Shown piece after piece: positions 48,906 to 57,492 of a stretch of 64,000 bases of DNA (the first letter of the stretch is position 1; every line of letters begins with the position of its first letter). Both the position numbers and the translations under genes were made by a program. The notes under the pieces were generated by a model. The model saw nothing but the letters and a program-made list of their open reading frames with translations, was not told the DNA's origin and did not search any database. The DNA lies in contig NZ_BSSQ01000016.1 in assembly GCF_030161375.1 (NCBI RefSeq), forward strand, positions 124,001-188,000, in the 5' to 3' direction. The DNA comes from Paenibacillus glycanilyticus. GTDB lineage: Bacteria > Bacillota > Bacilli > Paenibacillales > Paenibacillaceae.

Positions 48906-51578
48906 ATGAGGTTTACGATCCGAAGCAAGTTGCTGATCAGCTTCTTATCTGTGGCTTTTTTTGTAGCCGGGGTTAATATAACCGCCTACATTTTCAACGA
49001 CAAGTTGAATAAATCATTCGATAAGCTGCTTGATCAGCGGGTAGCCGTACTTAATAAGTCAACGGAAATTCAATATTTGGCCGTCCAGCAGACGAATAGC
49101 TTGCGAGGTTATTTATTGACGCAGGATCCTGAGTTTCTTGATGAACTAAGGTCTTCGAATGCTGCAATGACCGGATTTACCTCCGAAGTGGAAGACTTGA
49201 TCGTCCGTCCGGAAGTCAAGGAATCGTTCCAGGAGCTGGCCAATACCGATGCCTCTTTTGTCAGAAGCTCCGAGCAATTGCTCGTTAATCTGGAGAGGGA
49301 TCACGATCAGGCATCAGCGTTAGCGTATTTCAAAACAACGGTCCTCCCGCTAGGCGAGAAGCTGGGACCGCTCTCCCAACAGTTTGTTAAACATCAGCAG
49401 CAGCTGCTGGAAGAGGATCGGGCAGACAATGCTTCCATGGTTAACTTCGTAAACACTCTGACCTCTATGCTGACCATCATTACCTTTCTACTAACCCTTC
49501 TTATCGGACTCCTGTTATCACACCGCATCACGAGCAATCTCTTCAAAATAACAAGCGTCATTACCGGCTTCACCAATGATTCCAAAGCGGCCTCAACGAT
49601 TCCGCATATCGATGTTCGTTCCCAAGACGAGATTGGGGATATCGCCAGATCCTTCAACCAAATGGCCATTACGCTCAATAAATATTCCATTCTCGAGCAA
49701 GAGCAGCGCTGGCTGGAGACTAACGTCGCGGATATGGCGACCAAGCTACAGGGCGTCAATAATCTGGAGAGTTTAGCGCAGCTGTTTATTACGTCCATCA
49801 CTCCGCTCGTGGAAGCGAGCTATGGCGTCTTTTATTTGAAAGACGGGACGGGACGCCGCCATCAGCTGAACAAGCTGGCATCCTATGCCTATCAGCAATC
49901 GGCGATTGGGGCGGATTCGTTCAAGAACGGGGAGGGTCTCGTCGGACAAGCGGCAATAGAAGGCCGCACCATCCTGTTAACCAACGTGCCTCCCGACTAT
50001 ATTCATATCGCATCGGGACTCGGGAAGGCTTCGCCCGCTAGCCTGCTCATTATGCCGATCCACTTCGAAGAACAAGTAGTTGCGGTAATCGAACTAGCTT
50101 CGTTTGGCTCTTTTACCGGGATTCAGCAATCGCTGCTGCAGCAAACCTCCACCCATCTCGGTAGCGTGCTGAGCAGTATTGCCGGTCGCATGCAGGTAGA
50201 GCAGCTACTGGCGGAGTCGCAGGTGCTGACCGAAGAGCTGCAGACGCAATCCGAAGAATTAAGAGGCATTAACGAGAAGTTGGAGGAGCAATACAAAAAC
50301 TCCGAGCAAAAGACGAAAGAGCTGGAGAAGACGCAAACGCAGCTCGAGGAGAAGGCAAGCCAGCTGTCGTTAAGCTCGCAGTACAAGTCTGAGTTTCTGG
50401 CCAACATGTCGCATGAACTTCGAACGCCTCTGAACAGCTTGCTCATCTTGTCGAACATACTGGCTACGAATACAGAAGGCAATCTGAACGATCATCAAGT
50501 GAAATACGCGCACACGATTCACCAGTCGGGCAACGACCTGTTGCAGCTCATTAACGATATTCTCGATTTGGCCAAAGTCGAAGCGGGCAAAATCGATCTT
50601 GTGCACGGCAAAGTATGTTTGCACGATATTAGCGATTACTCCGAGCAGCAGTTCTTTCCCGTCGCCCGTCAGAAAGGCCTTAAATTCTCGACCGTTCTGG
50701 ATGCGGATCTGCCGGAGGCGCTCATCACGGACGAGCAGCGGCTGCTCCAAATTATTAAGAATTTGCTCTCGAACGCCTTCAAATTTACGGAACGCGGCGA
50801 GGTGAAGCTTCATATTCACCGTGCGCGGAAAGATGCAAAGATAAGGAACGGAATCGCATTTTCGATTATCGATACCGGCATCGGGATCCCGGGGGAGAAG
50901 CGGGAGATGATCTTCCAGGCTTTTCAGCAGGCGGACGGTACAACAAACCGAAAGTATGGCGGAACGGGGTTAGGGTTATCGATCAGCAGCAACATGGCCA
51001 ATCTTCTGGGCGGTTCGATCCATGTATCCAGCGTTACGGGCAAAGGAAGCGTGTTTACCCTTGTCCTTCCAAGTGACGAAGCGGGCGAGAATGGCAGCCC
51101 ATCCGCTTTGCACCAAGAATCGGCAGCGGCAATCGCGGAGCCTGAACTTACAGTCGAGATGCCGCAATCCGCTGATGAGCTGGAGGATGCGGTATGGATC
51201 GGCAAAAAAATATTAATCGTCGACGATGATATGAGGAACATTTACGCGACGACCATTGCCCTGGAGAGCAAACAGGTCGAAGTGCTTTTTGCCGAAAACG
51301 GACTTCAATGCTTAAAAGTAGTGAAGGAACATCCGGATGTAGATCTGGTACTCATGGACATTATGCTGCCGGAAATGGACGGTTACGAAACGATGCGAAC
51401 CATTCGGCAAATGCCGGGGTTTGGCTCCTTGCCGATTATTGCCCTGACGGCCAAAGCGATGAAGGACGATAAAGACAAATGCCTGGAAGCGGGGGCATCC
51501 GATTATATGAGCAAGCCTGTCAAATTGGAGCAGCTGTTTGCCCGCATCCATTCCTGGCTGAGCAGGCAGGTGGACTGA
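48906..51578 (+). CDS. Hybrid sensor histidine kinase, CHASE3-HAMP-GAF-HisKA-HATPase-REC (RsbK-like)
   Basis: 890 residues. TM1 is at about 10-28 and TM2 at about 187-207; the segment between (YLAVQQTNSLRGYLLTQDPE) is a helical CHASE3-like sensor. A HAMP domain follows, a GAF domain at about 285-430, a coiled coil, and the kinase: ANMSHELRTPLNSLLIL with His503, then ATP-binding boxes IDTGIGIPGE and GGTGLGLSIS. The receiver domain at the C terminus has Asp818 (LVLMDIMLPEMDG). Length, domain order and a following CheR gene match RsbK of Bacillus cereus, which senses stress and controls SigB through RsbY. Methylation of the sensor by the adjacent enzyme is inferred. Confidence 0.9.
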   Translation: MRFTIRSKLLISFLSVAFFVAGVNITAYIFNDKLNKSFDKLLDQRVAVLNKSTEIQYLAVQQTNSLRGYLLTQDPEFLDELRSSNAAMTGFTSEVEDLIVRPEVKESFQELANTDASFVRSSEQLLVNLERDHDQASALAYFKTTVLPLGEKLGPLSQQFVKHQQQLLEEDRADNASMVNFVNTLTSMLTIITFLLTLLIGLLLSHRITSNLFKITSVITGFTNDSKAASTIPHIDVRSQDEIGDIARSFNQMAITLNKYSILEQEQRWLETNVADMATKLQGVNNLESLAQLFITSITPLVEASYGVFYLKDGTGRRHQLNKLASYAYQQSAIGADSFKNGEGLVGQAAIEGRTILLTNVPPDYIHIASGLGKASPASLLIMPIHFEEQVVAVIELASFGSFTGIQQSLLQQTSTHLGSVLSSIAGRMQVEQLLAESQVLTEELQTQSEELRGINEKLEEQYKNSEQKTKELEKTQTQLEEKASQLSLSSQYKSEFLANMSHELRTPLNSLLILSNILATNTEGNLNDHQVKYAHTIHQSGNDLLQLINDILDLAKVEAGKIDLVHGKVCLHDISDYSEQQFFPVARQKGLKFSTVLDADLPEALITDEQRLLQIIKNLLSNAFKFTERGEVKLHIHRARKDAKIRNGIAFSIIDTGIGIPGEKREMIFQAFQQADGTTNRKYGGTGLGLSISSNMANLLGGSIHVSSVTGKGSVFTLVLPSDEAGENGSPSALHQESAAAIAEPELTVEMPQSADELEDAVWIGKKILIVDDDMRNIYATTIALESKQVEVLFAENGLQCLKVVKEHPDVDLVLMDIMLPEMDGYETMRTIRQMPGFGSLPIIALTAKAMKDDKDKCLEAGASDYMSKPVKLEQLFARIHSWLSRQVD

Positions 51579-51579
51579 C

Positions 51580-52428
51580 ATGAACATGATTGCGATTGAA
51601 AAAGAACCGATGAACGAACGGGAGTTGCTCGAAATCGAGCTGCTGCTTGAGGCGTTATACCGTTATTACGGCGTAGACTTTCGCAATTACGTCATGCCAA
51701 CGATCCGGCGCAGAGTCTGGAACCGGATCCAGGCCGAACGGCTGAAGACGATTTCCGGTTTGCAGGAGAAGGTGCTGCATGACCGGCTGGCTTTCAAACG
51801 GCTGGCAAACGATTTCTCCATCAATGTGACCGAGTTGTTCCGCGATCCCAGCTTCTTCAAGGCTTTCAGGGAACAGGTTGTTCCGCAGCTCAAAGATTAT
51901 CCCCGCATCCGGATTTGGCATGCCGGTTGTTCCACGGGCGAGGAAGCTTACTCCATGGCTATTCTCCTGCATGAGGAAGGACTGCTTGAGAAGACAAGAA
52001 TTTATGCAACCGATATGAACGAAGCGGTTATCGAAGAAGCAAAGCTGGAGTCGTTCCCTCTCGACCGAATGGCCGCTTATGCCCACAATTATGTGCAGGC
52101 CGGGGGAAAGAATTCGATGAAGGACTATGTGTCGGTAACGAATGCGCGTGCGGAATTTAAGGCGTTCCTAGGCGAAAAAATTACGTTTGCCCAGCATAAT
52201 CTGGCGGTAGACGAGTCCTTCAACGAGTTTCACGTCATCATCTGCCGCAACGTCATGATTTATTTCAATTCTTACTTGCAGAACCGCGTTCATGAATTGT
52301 TCTATCAGAGCTTGTCTCCTTCCGGTTTCTTGGGTCTCGGGCACAAGGAGAGCATGACCTTTACCAGCTTTACAGACTGTTACAAGGAGATGGAGCCAAA
52401 TGAGAAGCTTTACCGCAAAGTTAAATAG
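51580..52428 (+). CDS. CheR-type protein methyltransferase (RsbM-like)
   Basis: 282 residues; ATG 51580 or 51586. It begins 2 bases after the kinase stop, so translation is coupled. The N-terminal helical domain is followed by the SAM-binding core: IRIWHAGCSTGEEAYSMAIL (motif I), IYATDMNEAVIEEAK, AQHNLAV and IICRNVMIYF. CheR enzymes methylate glutamates of chemoreceptors. No chemoreceptor or CheB is nearby, so the likely substrate is the hybrid kinase just upstream, as RsbM methylates RsbK in B. cereus. Its 3' end overlaps the next gene by 29 bp. Confidence 0.9.
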   Translation: MNMIAIEKEPMNERELLEIELLLEALYRYYGVDFRNYVMPTIRRRVWNRIQAERLKTISGLQEKVLHDRLAFKRLANDFSINVTELFRDPSFFKAFREQVVPQLKDYPRIRIWHAGCSTGEEAYSMAILLHEEGLLEKTRIYATDMNEAVIEEAKLESFPLDRMAAYAHNYVQAGGKNSMKDYVSVTNARAEFKAFLGEKITFAQHNLAVDESFNEFHVIICRNVMIYFNSYLQNRVHELFYQSLSPSGFLGLGHKESMTFTSFTDCYKEMEPNEKLYRKVK

Positions 52429-54172
52429 TGCCGTGTCGCCAGTCAATATTCTAATGGTGGACGACCGGCCCGAAAACCTGATTGCGCTTGAAGCGATATT
52501 GGCTTCACCAAATTACCGGCTGTATTCGGCGCATTCCGGCGAAGAAGCGCTGCGTCATGTGCTGACGACGGACTTTGCCGTCATTTTGCTGGATGTCCAA
52601 ATGCCGGGGATGAACGGGTTTGAGACGGCTAGCCTGATCAAGATGAGGGAACGATCGAAGCACGTCCCGATTATTTTCGTTACCGCCATCAGCCAAGCTT
52701 CCGAGCATGTGAAACATGGCTACTCGGTAGGCGCGATCGACTATCTGTTCAAGCCGTTTCATGCCGAGACGTTAAAGATGAAGATTGAAGCTTTCGTCCA
52801 GCTGTATCAGTATCAGGAGCAGATCAAACATCAGAACGAATTGCTGAAGGTCATTGGCGAGACGTCGAGCGATACGATTGTGACCGTTGACGAGACGGGA
52901 ATTATGCAGACTCTTAATCCTGCGGCGGCCAAGATGTTTGGTTATTCGCCGGATTGGCTGACTGGCCGTTCTATCGATGACATTGTGCCGGGCATCTCTA
53001 TTAGCTTAGATGCGGAAGGAAAAGAGAGGACAAATCTTATCGAGACGATGGCGCTGCGCAAAGATTCGTCGACGTTCCCCGTAGATATTCAAATCGGGAG
53101 AGCTAGTCTTGCGGGGCAGCCGCTGTTTGTCTGCTCGATTCGCGATGTGACCGACCGCAAGATGATGGAAGAGGAACGTTTCCGCAAAATTTTTGATGCG
53201 ACGCCATGCTTGATCGCCTTAAGATCCTTGAAGGATAAGCGCTACATTAACGTGAACGAAAGCCTGCTGCAAGCCATGGGTCATGAGAGACAGGAGGGAA
53301 TGAACCAAACGGCCGATTTGCTTCAATATATCGTAGATACGGATGATAAAGGGGCTGAGCATCATGATCCGTGGCGGCCGGTGCGCAACATTCGGATCCG
53401 CTATATGACGAAGTCGGGAGATCTGAGGGACGGACTTCTCTCTAACGAAGTCATGCAGGTGCATGGAGAAGACTGTCTGCTGAGCGTTGTGACGGATATA
53501 TCCGAGCGAGTGTTTCTTGAGAAAGAAATAACCCGGCTCGACCGCCTTAATATTACGGGGGAGATGGCAGCGGGCATTGTGCATGAAATCCGCAATCCGA
53601 TGACCACCGTACGCGGGTTTCTGCAATTGTCCAAGAGCAATCCGACGAAGGAATATACCGATATCATGATCGAAGAGCTGGACCGGGTGCATAATATCGT
53701 GACCGAATTCCTGTCCGTGGGAGCCCAGGCGCCAACAAGCCGCAAACTTAAACAGATCAATACCGTTATTGAGACGTTATTCCCGCTCATTCAGTCGAAA
53801 GCGTTAACCGGCAATCATGATATTGGTCTCGATCTGGGCGAATGCCCGCCGATCCAGCTCGATGAGAAGGAACTCCGCCAACTGGTGCTGAATCTCGTGC
53901 TGAATGGGCTGGATGCGATGCCTTCCGGCGGCCATCTCAAGATCAGGACGTATTCCGATAGCAAGCAGGTAGTTATGGAGGTTCAAGATCACGGTTGCGG
54001 AATTAGGGAGGAGTTTCTCGAGAAGCTGGGAACGCCGTTCTTCAGTACGAAGGCCAACGGAACGGGGCTTGGCTTATCGGTCTGCTACGGCATTGCCGCA
54101 AGGCATGACGCAGTGATTAAGGTGCAGACCAGCGAGAGGGGCACTTCGTTTTTTGTCCAATTTCAATTGTAA
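52400..54172 (+). CDS. REC-PAS-PAS histidine kinase
   Basis: 590 residues from ATG 52400 with AAGGAG ahead, overlapping the CheR gene by 29 bp. Residues 15-130 are a receiver domain with acceptor Asp65 (VILLDVQMPGMNG) and Lys in YLFKPF. Two PAS domains follow (TIVTVDETGIMQTLNPAAAK; IFDATPCLIALRSLKDKRYI). The kinase core has His395 in AAGIVHEIRNPMTTVRGFLQ, N-box LVLNLVLNGLDAMPSGG, and G-boxes DHGCGIREEF and GTGLGLSVCYG. The kinase resembles KinA/E-type sporulation kinases. Receiving phosphate on the N-terminal receiver from the hybrid kinase upstream would make the three genes a relay; this is inference. Confidence 0.9.
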   Translation: MRSFTAKLNSAVSPVNILMVDDRPENLIALEAILASPNYRLYSAHSGEEALRHVLTTDFAVILLDVQMPGMNGFETASLIKMRERSKHVPIIFVTAISQASEHVKHGYSVGAIDYLFKPFHAETLKMKIEAFVQLYQYQEQIKHQNELLKVIGETSSDTIVTVDETGIMQTLNPAAAKMFGYSPDWLTGRSIDDIVPGISISLDAEGKERTNLIETMALRKDSSTFPVDIQIGRASLAGQPLFVCSIRDVTDRKMMEEERFRKIFDATPCLIALRSLKDKRYINVNESLLQAMGHERQEGMNQTADLLQYIVDTDDKGAEHHDPWRPVRNIRIRYMTKSGDLRDGLLSNEVMQVHGEDCLLSVVTDISERVFLEKEITRLDRLNITGEMAAGIVHEIRNPMTTVRGFLQLSKSNPTKEYTDIMIEELDRVHNIVTEFLSVGAQAPTSRKLKQINTVIETLFPLIQSKALTGNHDIGLDLGECPPIQLDEKELRQLVLNLVLNGLDAMPSGGHLKIRTYSDSKQVVMEVQDHGCGIREEFLEKLGTPFFSTKANGTGLGLSVCYGIAARHDAVIKVQTSERGTSFFVQFQL

Positions 54173-54179
54173 GAGAAGA

Positions 54180-54213
54180 AGTCCCGTGCTTCGCTATTGC
54201 GAAGTACGGGACT
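54180..54213. terminator. Bidirectional intrinsic terminator
   Basis: A 15-bp stem (AGTCCCGTGCTTCGC with GCGAAGTACGGGACT, one G-T pair), TATT loop; between convergent genes ending at 54172 and 54220. Confidence 0.88.
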
Positions 54214-54219
54214 CTTGTT

Positions 54220-55503
54220 TTACAGCCGAAGCCGTTCCAATCCGTTCATATATTTGCGCAGGGCTTGCGGGATGCGGATCGAACCGTCTTCCTCCTGGTG
54301 ATTCTCGAGCAGAGGGATCAGGATTCGCGGCGAAGCAACGGCCGTATTGTTGAGGGTGTAGCAGAACCTCGTTTTGCCCTCGGCATCGCGGTATCTGATG
54401 TTCGAGCGGCGGGCCTGGAAGTCGAGAAGATTCGACGACGAATGGGTCTCGCCGTAAGCCTCGCGGCTTGGCATCCACGTTTCGATGTCGAGCTGTTTGT
54501 ACGTTTTTTGCGACATATCTCCGGTACATACGGCCATAACGCGATAAGGAAGCTCGAGCAGCTGCAGAAGCTCCTCCGCATTACGAGTAATTTCCTGAAA
54601 TAGGAGCTCCGATGCCTCTAGGCTGTCTTCGCAAATAATGACCTGCTCCACCTTCGAGAATTGATGGACTCTGTACAAGCCGTGTACGTCTTTGCCGGCC
54701 GAACCCACTTCGTTCCGGAAGCAGGTCGAGACGGCCGCTAATCGGATCGGCTCGCTAACATCAACGATTTCATTGTCATAATACGAGACAAGCGGAACTT
54801 CCGAGGTGCCAACCAGATACTTGTTCTCGCCTTCTATACGGTAGGTTTGATCTTCGCCAAGCGGGAAAAAGCCCGTGTTGTACAAGGCTTCTTTCCGCAC
54901 CATAAGCGGTACCTCGAGCTGGGTGTATCCTTTCCCCGTCAGCAGATCCAGCGCAAGCTGCTGCACGGCGCGATGGAGGGCGGCACCTGCTCCGGTCAAA
55001 TAATAGTTGCGGCTGCCTGCCGTCTTAACGCCGCGAGGGATATCAATCATCCGGTGGATCCCGCCAAGTTGGACATGGTCTTTAATTTTAAAGGTGAAGC
55101 TTGTTGGTTCGCCGACTCTTTTGATTTCTGCGTTATCTTGATCCGACTGGCCAATTGGCGTCTCCGGCGACACGATATTCGGCACAAGTAACATAAGATT
55201 CGAATAGCGGCCGTTAACCGCTGTGTGTTCCTTCTCCAGGTCGGCAAGACGGTTATTAAGCTCTCTCATGCGAAGTTTCTTGTTCTCCAGATCGTCCGTG
55301 TCCTTGTTGTTGTTGTAGATGGTCGTATTAATCTGCTGAATGGTCTGATTGCGCTCCTGCCGAAGCTCTTCGATCTGCTGCATGAGAGCCCGTCTCCGGT
55401 CATCCGCCTCCATCAGTTCCGAAACAGAGATCTTAATTCTCTTCTGGTCTGCGACCGTTTGAATGCGTTCCTGGTTGTTTCTGATCCATTTGATGTCTAA
55501 CAT
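54220..55503 (-). CDS. serS: Seryl-tRNA synthetase
   Basis: 427 residues from ATG 55503 (AGAGGAGCG ahead); the frame continues to 55629 across the T-box, which is not translated. The N-terminal coiled coil (about 30-100, ALMQQIEELRQERNQTIQQI) binds the long arm of tRNA-Ser. Class II motifs are visible: motif 2 in TCFRNEVGSAGKDVHGLYRV and HQFSKVE, and motif 3 near the C terminus (FCYTLNNTAVASPRILIPLL). It charges tRNA-Ser with serine using ATP. Expression is controlled by a T-box leader. Whether a second serS exists elsewhere in the genome cannot be seen. Confidence 0.96.
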   Translation of the reverse strand: MLDIKWIRNNQERIQTVADQKRIKISVSELMEADDRRRALMQQIEELRQERNQTIQQINTTIYNNNKDTDDLENKKLRMRELNNRLADLEKEHTAVNGRYSNLMLLVPNIVSPETPIGQSDQDNAEIKRVGEPTSFTFKIKDHVQLGGIHRMIDIPRGVKTAGSRNYYLTGAGAALHRAVQQLALDLLTGKGYTQLEVPLMVRKEALYNTGFFPLGEDQTYRIEGENKYLVGTSEVPLVSYYDNEIVDVSEPIRLAAVSTCFRNEVGSAGKDVHGLYRVHQFSKVEQVIICEDSLEASELLFQEITRNAEELLQLLELPYRVMAVCTGDMSQKTYKQLDIETWMPSREAYGETHSSSNLLDFQARRSNIRYRDAEGKTRFCYTLNNTAVASPRILIPLLENHQEEDGSIRIPQALRKYMNGLERLRL

Positions 55504-55531
55504 GGCAACTCGCTCCTCTATTATAGAATAC

Positions 55532-55742
55532 AAAAAAAGCGCTCTAATCGTCCGATTGGGACGAAGAGCGCTTGTATTCTCGCGGTGCCACCCAAATTGA
55601 TTAGACCGTTTAACCACTGTCCAATCCACTTAGTTCCGCGGTAACGGGCGGGTCCGGTTAACTTAGGGGGATCTGATTAGGTTCCCCTTGACGAGAACGC
55701 CTCCGAGTTGGATTCTCTTCATCGGCATAATGACGTTTGAAT
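55532..55742 (-). ncRNA. T-box leader of serS
   Basis: On the minus strand the leader contains the T-box sequence TGGCACCGCG (complement of 55581-55590) preceded by GGG, the antiterminator side CCGTTA...AACGG, and a terminator hairpin (AAGCGCTCT 55537 with AGAGCGCTT 55565, inner TCGTCC/GGACGA) followed by seven Ts. Uncharged tRNA-Ser should favour antitermination. The specifier codon could not be assigned with confidence by eye. Confidence 0.93.
55537..55573 (-). terminator. Terminator hairpin of the serS T-box
   Basis: A 9-bp outer and 6-bp inner stem, with a T-run on the minus strand; the switchable terminator of the T-box. Confidence 0.9.
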
Positions 55743-55749
55743 TTTTACT

Positions 55750-55779
55750 AGTATAGCTTATGGGAATGGATTTATTCAA
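55750..55779 (-). promoter_or_regulatory. Promoter of serS
   Basis: On the minus strand TTGAAT, 18-base spacer, TATACT, about 10 bases before the T-box leader. Confidence 0.6.
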
Positions 55780-56049
55780 GTGCTTATGCAAGAAGAATAT
55801 ATAAATTTACTTGTACTCGCTCAGTCTCGCTTTCGCGTATTGTGTTAAAATTTCCTTATATCCTGCACTTTTTTCCTTCGATTGGCGGAGAGTGCATTAT
55901 TTCAGGCCTCAAATGAAGGATTGGGAATTTTGTCTCCTAATACGGAAATCTATTTCCGCTCTTCATGCAAAGAGTAAATAAGAATGAGACGGCGGCTCAA
56001 ATCGCGTCTCTTTAAGGAAATGAATTTCCGAACTTAAGAAAACATTGTA
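55780..56049 (+). other. Intergenic region with two GGAAATnnATTTCC palindromes
   Basis: No gene is supported. Two 14-bp perfect-arm palindromes, GGAAATCTATTTCC (55944-55957) and GGAAATGAATTTCC (56016-56029), lie 72 bp apart and flank a short GAGACG/CGTCTC hairpin (55986-56010). They may be operators for the divergent serS side or the acetyltransferase side. Confidence 0.5.
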
Positions 56050-56137
56050 AATTTACGCTTTCGGAGCATGAATCAACACAATAGCTTTGCGACAGCGGTG
56101 CATTGAGCTGATCATTTATTTTAGGAGGTATGATCCT
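56050..56137 (+). promoter_or_regulatory. Leader of the acetyltransferase gene, candidate RNA element A
   Basis: Contains GCTTTCGGAGCATGAATC at 56057-56074, which forms a small hairpin (GCTT/GGAGC around TCG, extended by ATTT/GAAT). ATGAAT (56069) could instead pair with ATTTAT next to the Shine-Dalgarno AGGAGG. A related leader is found at 62886-62979 before the amidohydrolase gene. Function is inference. Confidence 0.35.
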
Positions 56138-56941
56138 ATGAGCGAACATGACATTATACAGCAATCCAGGCTGCCCGTAACGGTAAGCGGCATGTTGCAT
56201 GACCTGCGCCAGCTCGGCATCCGGGAGGGGGATCATCTTATCGTTCACTCCTCGCTCTCCAGTCTTGGATGGGTGTGCGGCGGACCGCAGGCGGTAGTGC
56301 AGTCGCTGCTGCAAGCAGTTGGAGCGGAAGGAACGCTGATCATGCCGGCGCAAAGCGGGGATTGGAGCGACCCGGCCGAGTGGGCTCATCCGCCAGTGCC
56401 GCAGGAATGGATTGAATTGATATACAAAGAAATGCCGGCCTTTGATCCGGCGGTGACCCCAACAAGGGGGATGGGGCGGATTGCGGAGCTGTTCCGGACT
56501 TATCCGGGTACGGTAAGATCCAATCATCCGCAGGTGTCATTTTGCGCGAACGGTAAATACGCGGAGTATATCGTAGCCGGTCACCCGCTAACGCCGCAGT
56601 TTGGGGAAGCCTCTCCGCTCGGCAAGCTGTATGCGGCAGGCGCAAAGGTGCTGCTGCTTGGCGTAGGGTTTGACTCCTGCACCAGCCTGCATCTTGCCGA
56701 AACGAGGTTTGACCGTATGCCAACGAAGAGGATGGGGACTGCCATGCTGGTGGACGGAGAGCGTTCCTGGCAGTGGTTCACCGACTACGAGTATGATTCC
56801 GGTGATTTTGCCGAGCTTGGCGTTCAACTTGAGAATCGCGTTCGACGCGGTACGGTAGGCCAAGCGGAATGCGCTTTGCTGGATATGAGAGCGGCAGTTG
56901 ATTTTGCGGTGACGTGGCTGCCCGAGCATCGGCAAGGGTAG
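56138..56941 (+). CDS. AAC(3)-family N-acetyltransferase (YokD-like)
   Basis: 267 residues from ATG 56138, 9 bases after AGGAGG; the frame back to 56087 lies in the leader. The family's antibiotic-acetyltransferase fold is shown by LIVHSSLSSLGWVCGGPQAV, GTLIMPAQSGDWSDPAEW, TPTRGMGRIAELFRTYPG and HPQVSFCANG, then LLLGVGFDSCTSLHLAE. It transfers acetyl from acetyl-CoA to amines; AAC(3) enzymes act on position 3 of aminoglycosides, while YokD of Bacillus has an unknown natural substrate. Resistance is not implied. A small membrane protein gene follows at once. Confidence 0.87.
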   Translation: MSEHDIIQQSRLPVTVSGMLHDLRQLGIREGDHLIVHSSLSSLGWVCGGPQAVVQSLLQAVGAEGTLIMPAQSGDWSDPAEWAHPPVPQEWIELIYKEMPAFDPAVTPTRGMGRIAELFRTYPGTVRSNHPQVSFCANGKYAEYIVAGHPLTPQFGEASPLGKLYAAGAKVLLLGVGFDSCTSLHLAETRFDRMPTKRMGTAMLVDGERSWQWFTDYEYDSGDFAELGVQLENRVRRGTVGQAECALLDMRAAVDFAVTWLPEHRQG

Positions 56942-56982
56942 GAGGCGGATAGGAGATTAACGCGAGCCTAAATTTTTATCAA

Positions 56983-57321
56983 TTGCTATCCTTGCTCATT
57001 ATTCTGTTAGTCCTCATTCAAATTCCTCTTAAACGGTATTTACTCGAAGAAGAAGATGAAGAGAAAATTACGGATAGTAAAGGCAGAACTCTCTATTGGT
57101 GGGGAAGCGGAACAATTGGCGTGTTTGCGATAGCCTTGTGCATCTTTGTATTGGATATAACAAATGATTACATGAAGTGGTTTTGGCTAAGTTTTTTTGT
57201 GGCAGCAAAAGGGTTTCACGCGATACTGGAGTGGAAGTATCTAAAAGGATCAAGGCAATATTTGATTTCGCTCATTTTATTAGCGGTTGGCATCGTTTAT
57301 TTTTATCTTGTTATATGGTAG
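56983..57321 (+). CDS. Small membrane protein, DUF4181-like
   Basis: 112 residues if TTG 56983 is used. An in-frame ATT at 56956, 10 bases after GGAGG, would add nine residues (reading NASLNFYQL) and is a possible rare start. Four hydrophobic segments fit membrane helices (LLIILLVLIQI; IGVFAIALCIFVL; WFWLSFFVAA; LISLILLAVGIVYFYLVIW). A charged loop EEEDEEKITDSKGR follows the first. The pattern resembles Bacillus DUF4181 proteins. Function unknown. The start codon uncertainty is real. Confidence 0.65.
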   Translation: MLSLLIILLVLIQIPLKRYLLEEEDEEKITDSKGRTLYWWGSGTIGVFAIALCIFVLDITNDYMKWFWLSFFVAAKGFHAILEWKYLKGSRQYLISLILLAVGIVYFYLVIW

Positions 57322-57492
57322 GTCGGGAGGTCGAACGGCGGATGCCGGACGGCCTTTTCTTGTGGCAATAGCAGCTCAAACCCTTATGCAACCTGCGGTT
57401 GCGGGGCTTCGCAACGAAAGCTCGCTTTACTTCGTACAAGAAATTCAGCAGGATGAGGGTAGCAGATCGCAAGTGGAAAGGGGTTGGCGGAG

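Noticed and set aside
48707..48928. Small minus-strand frame upstream of the ATP-grasp gene
   Set aside because: It overlaps the promoter and leader of both flanking genes and has no ribosome site.
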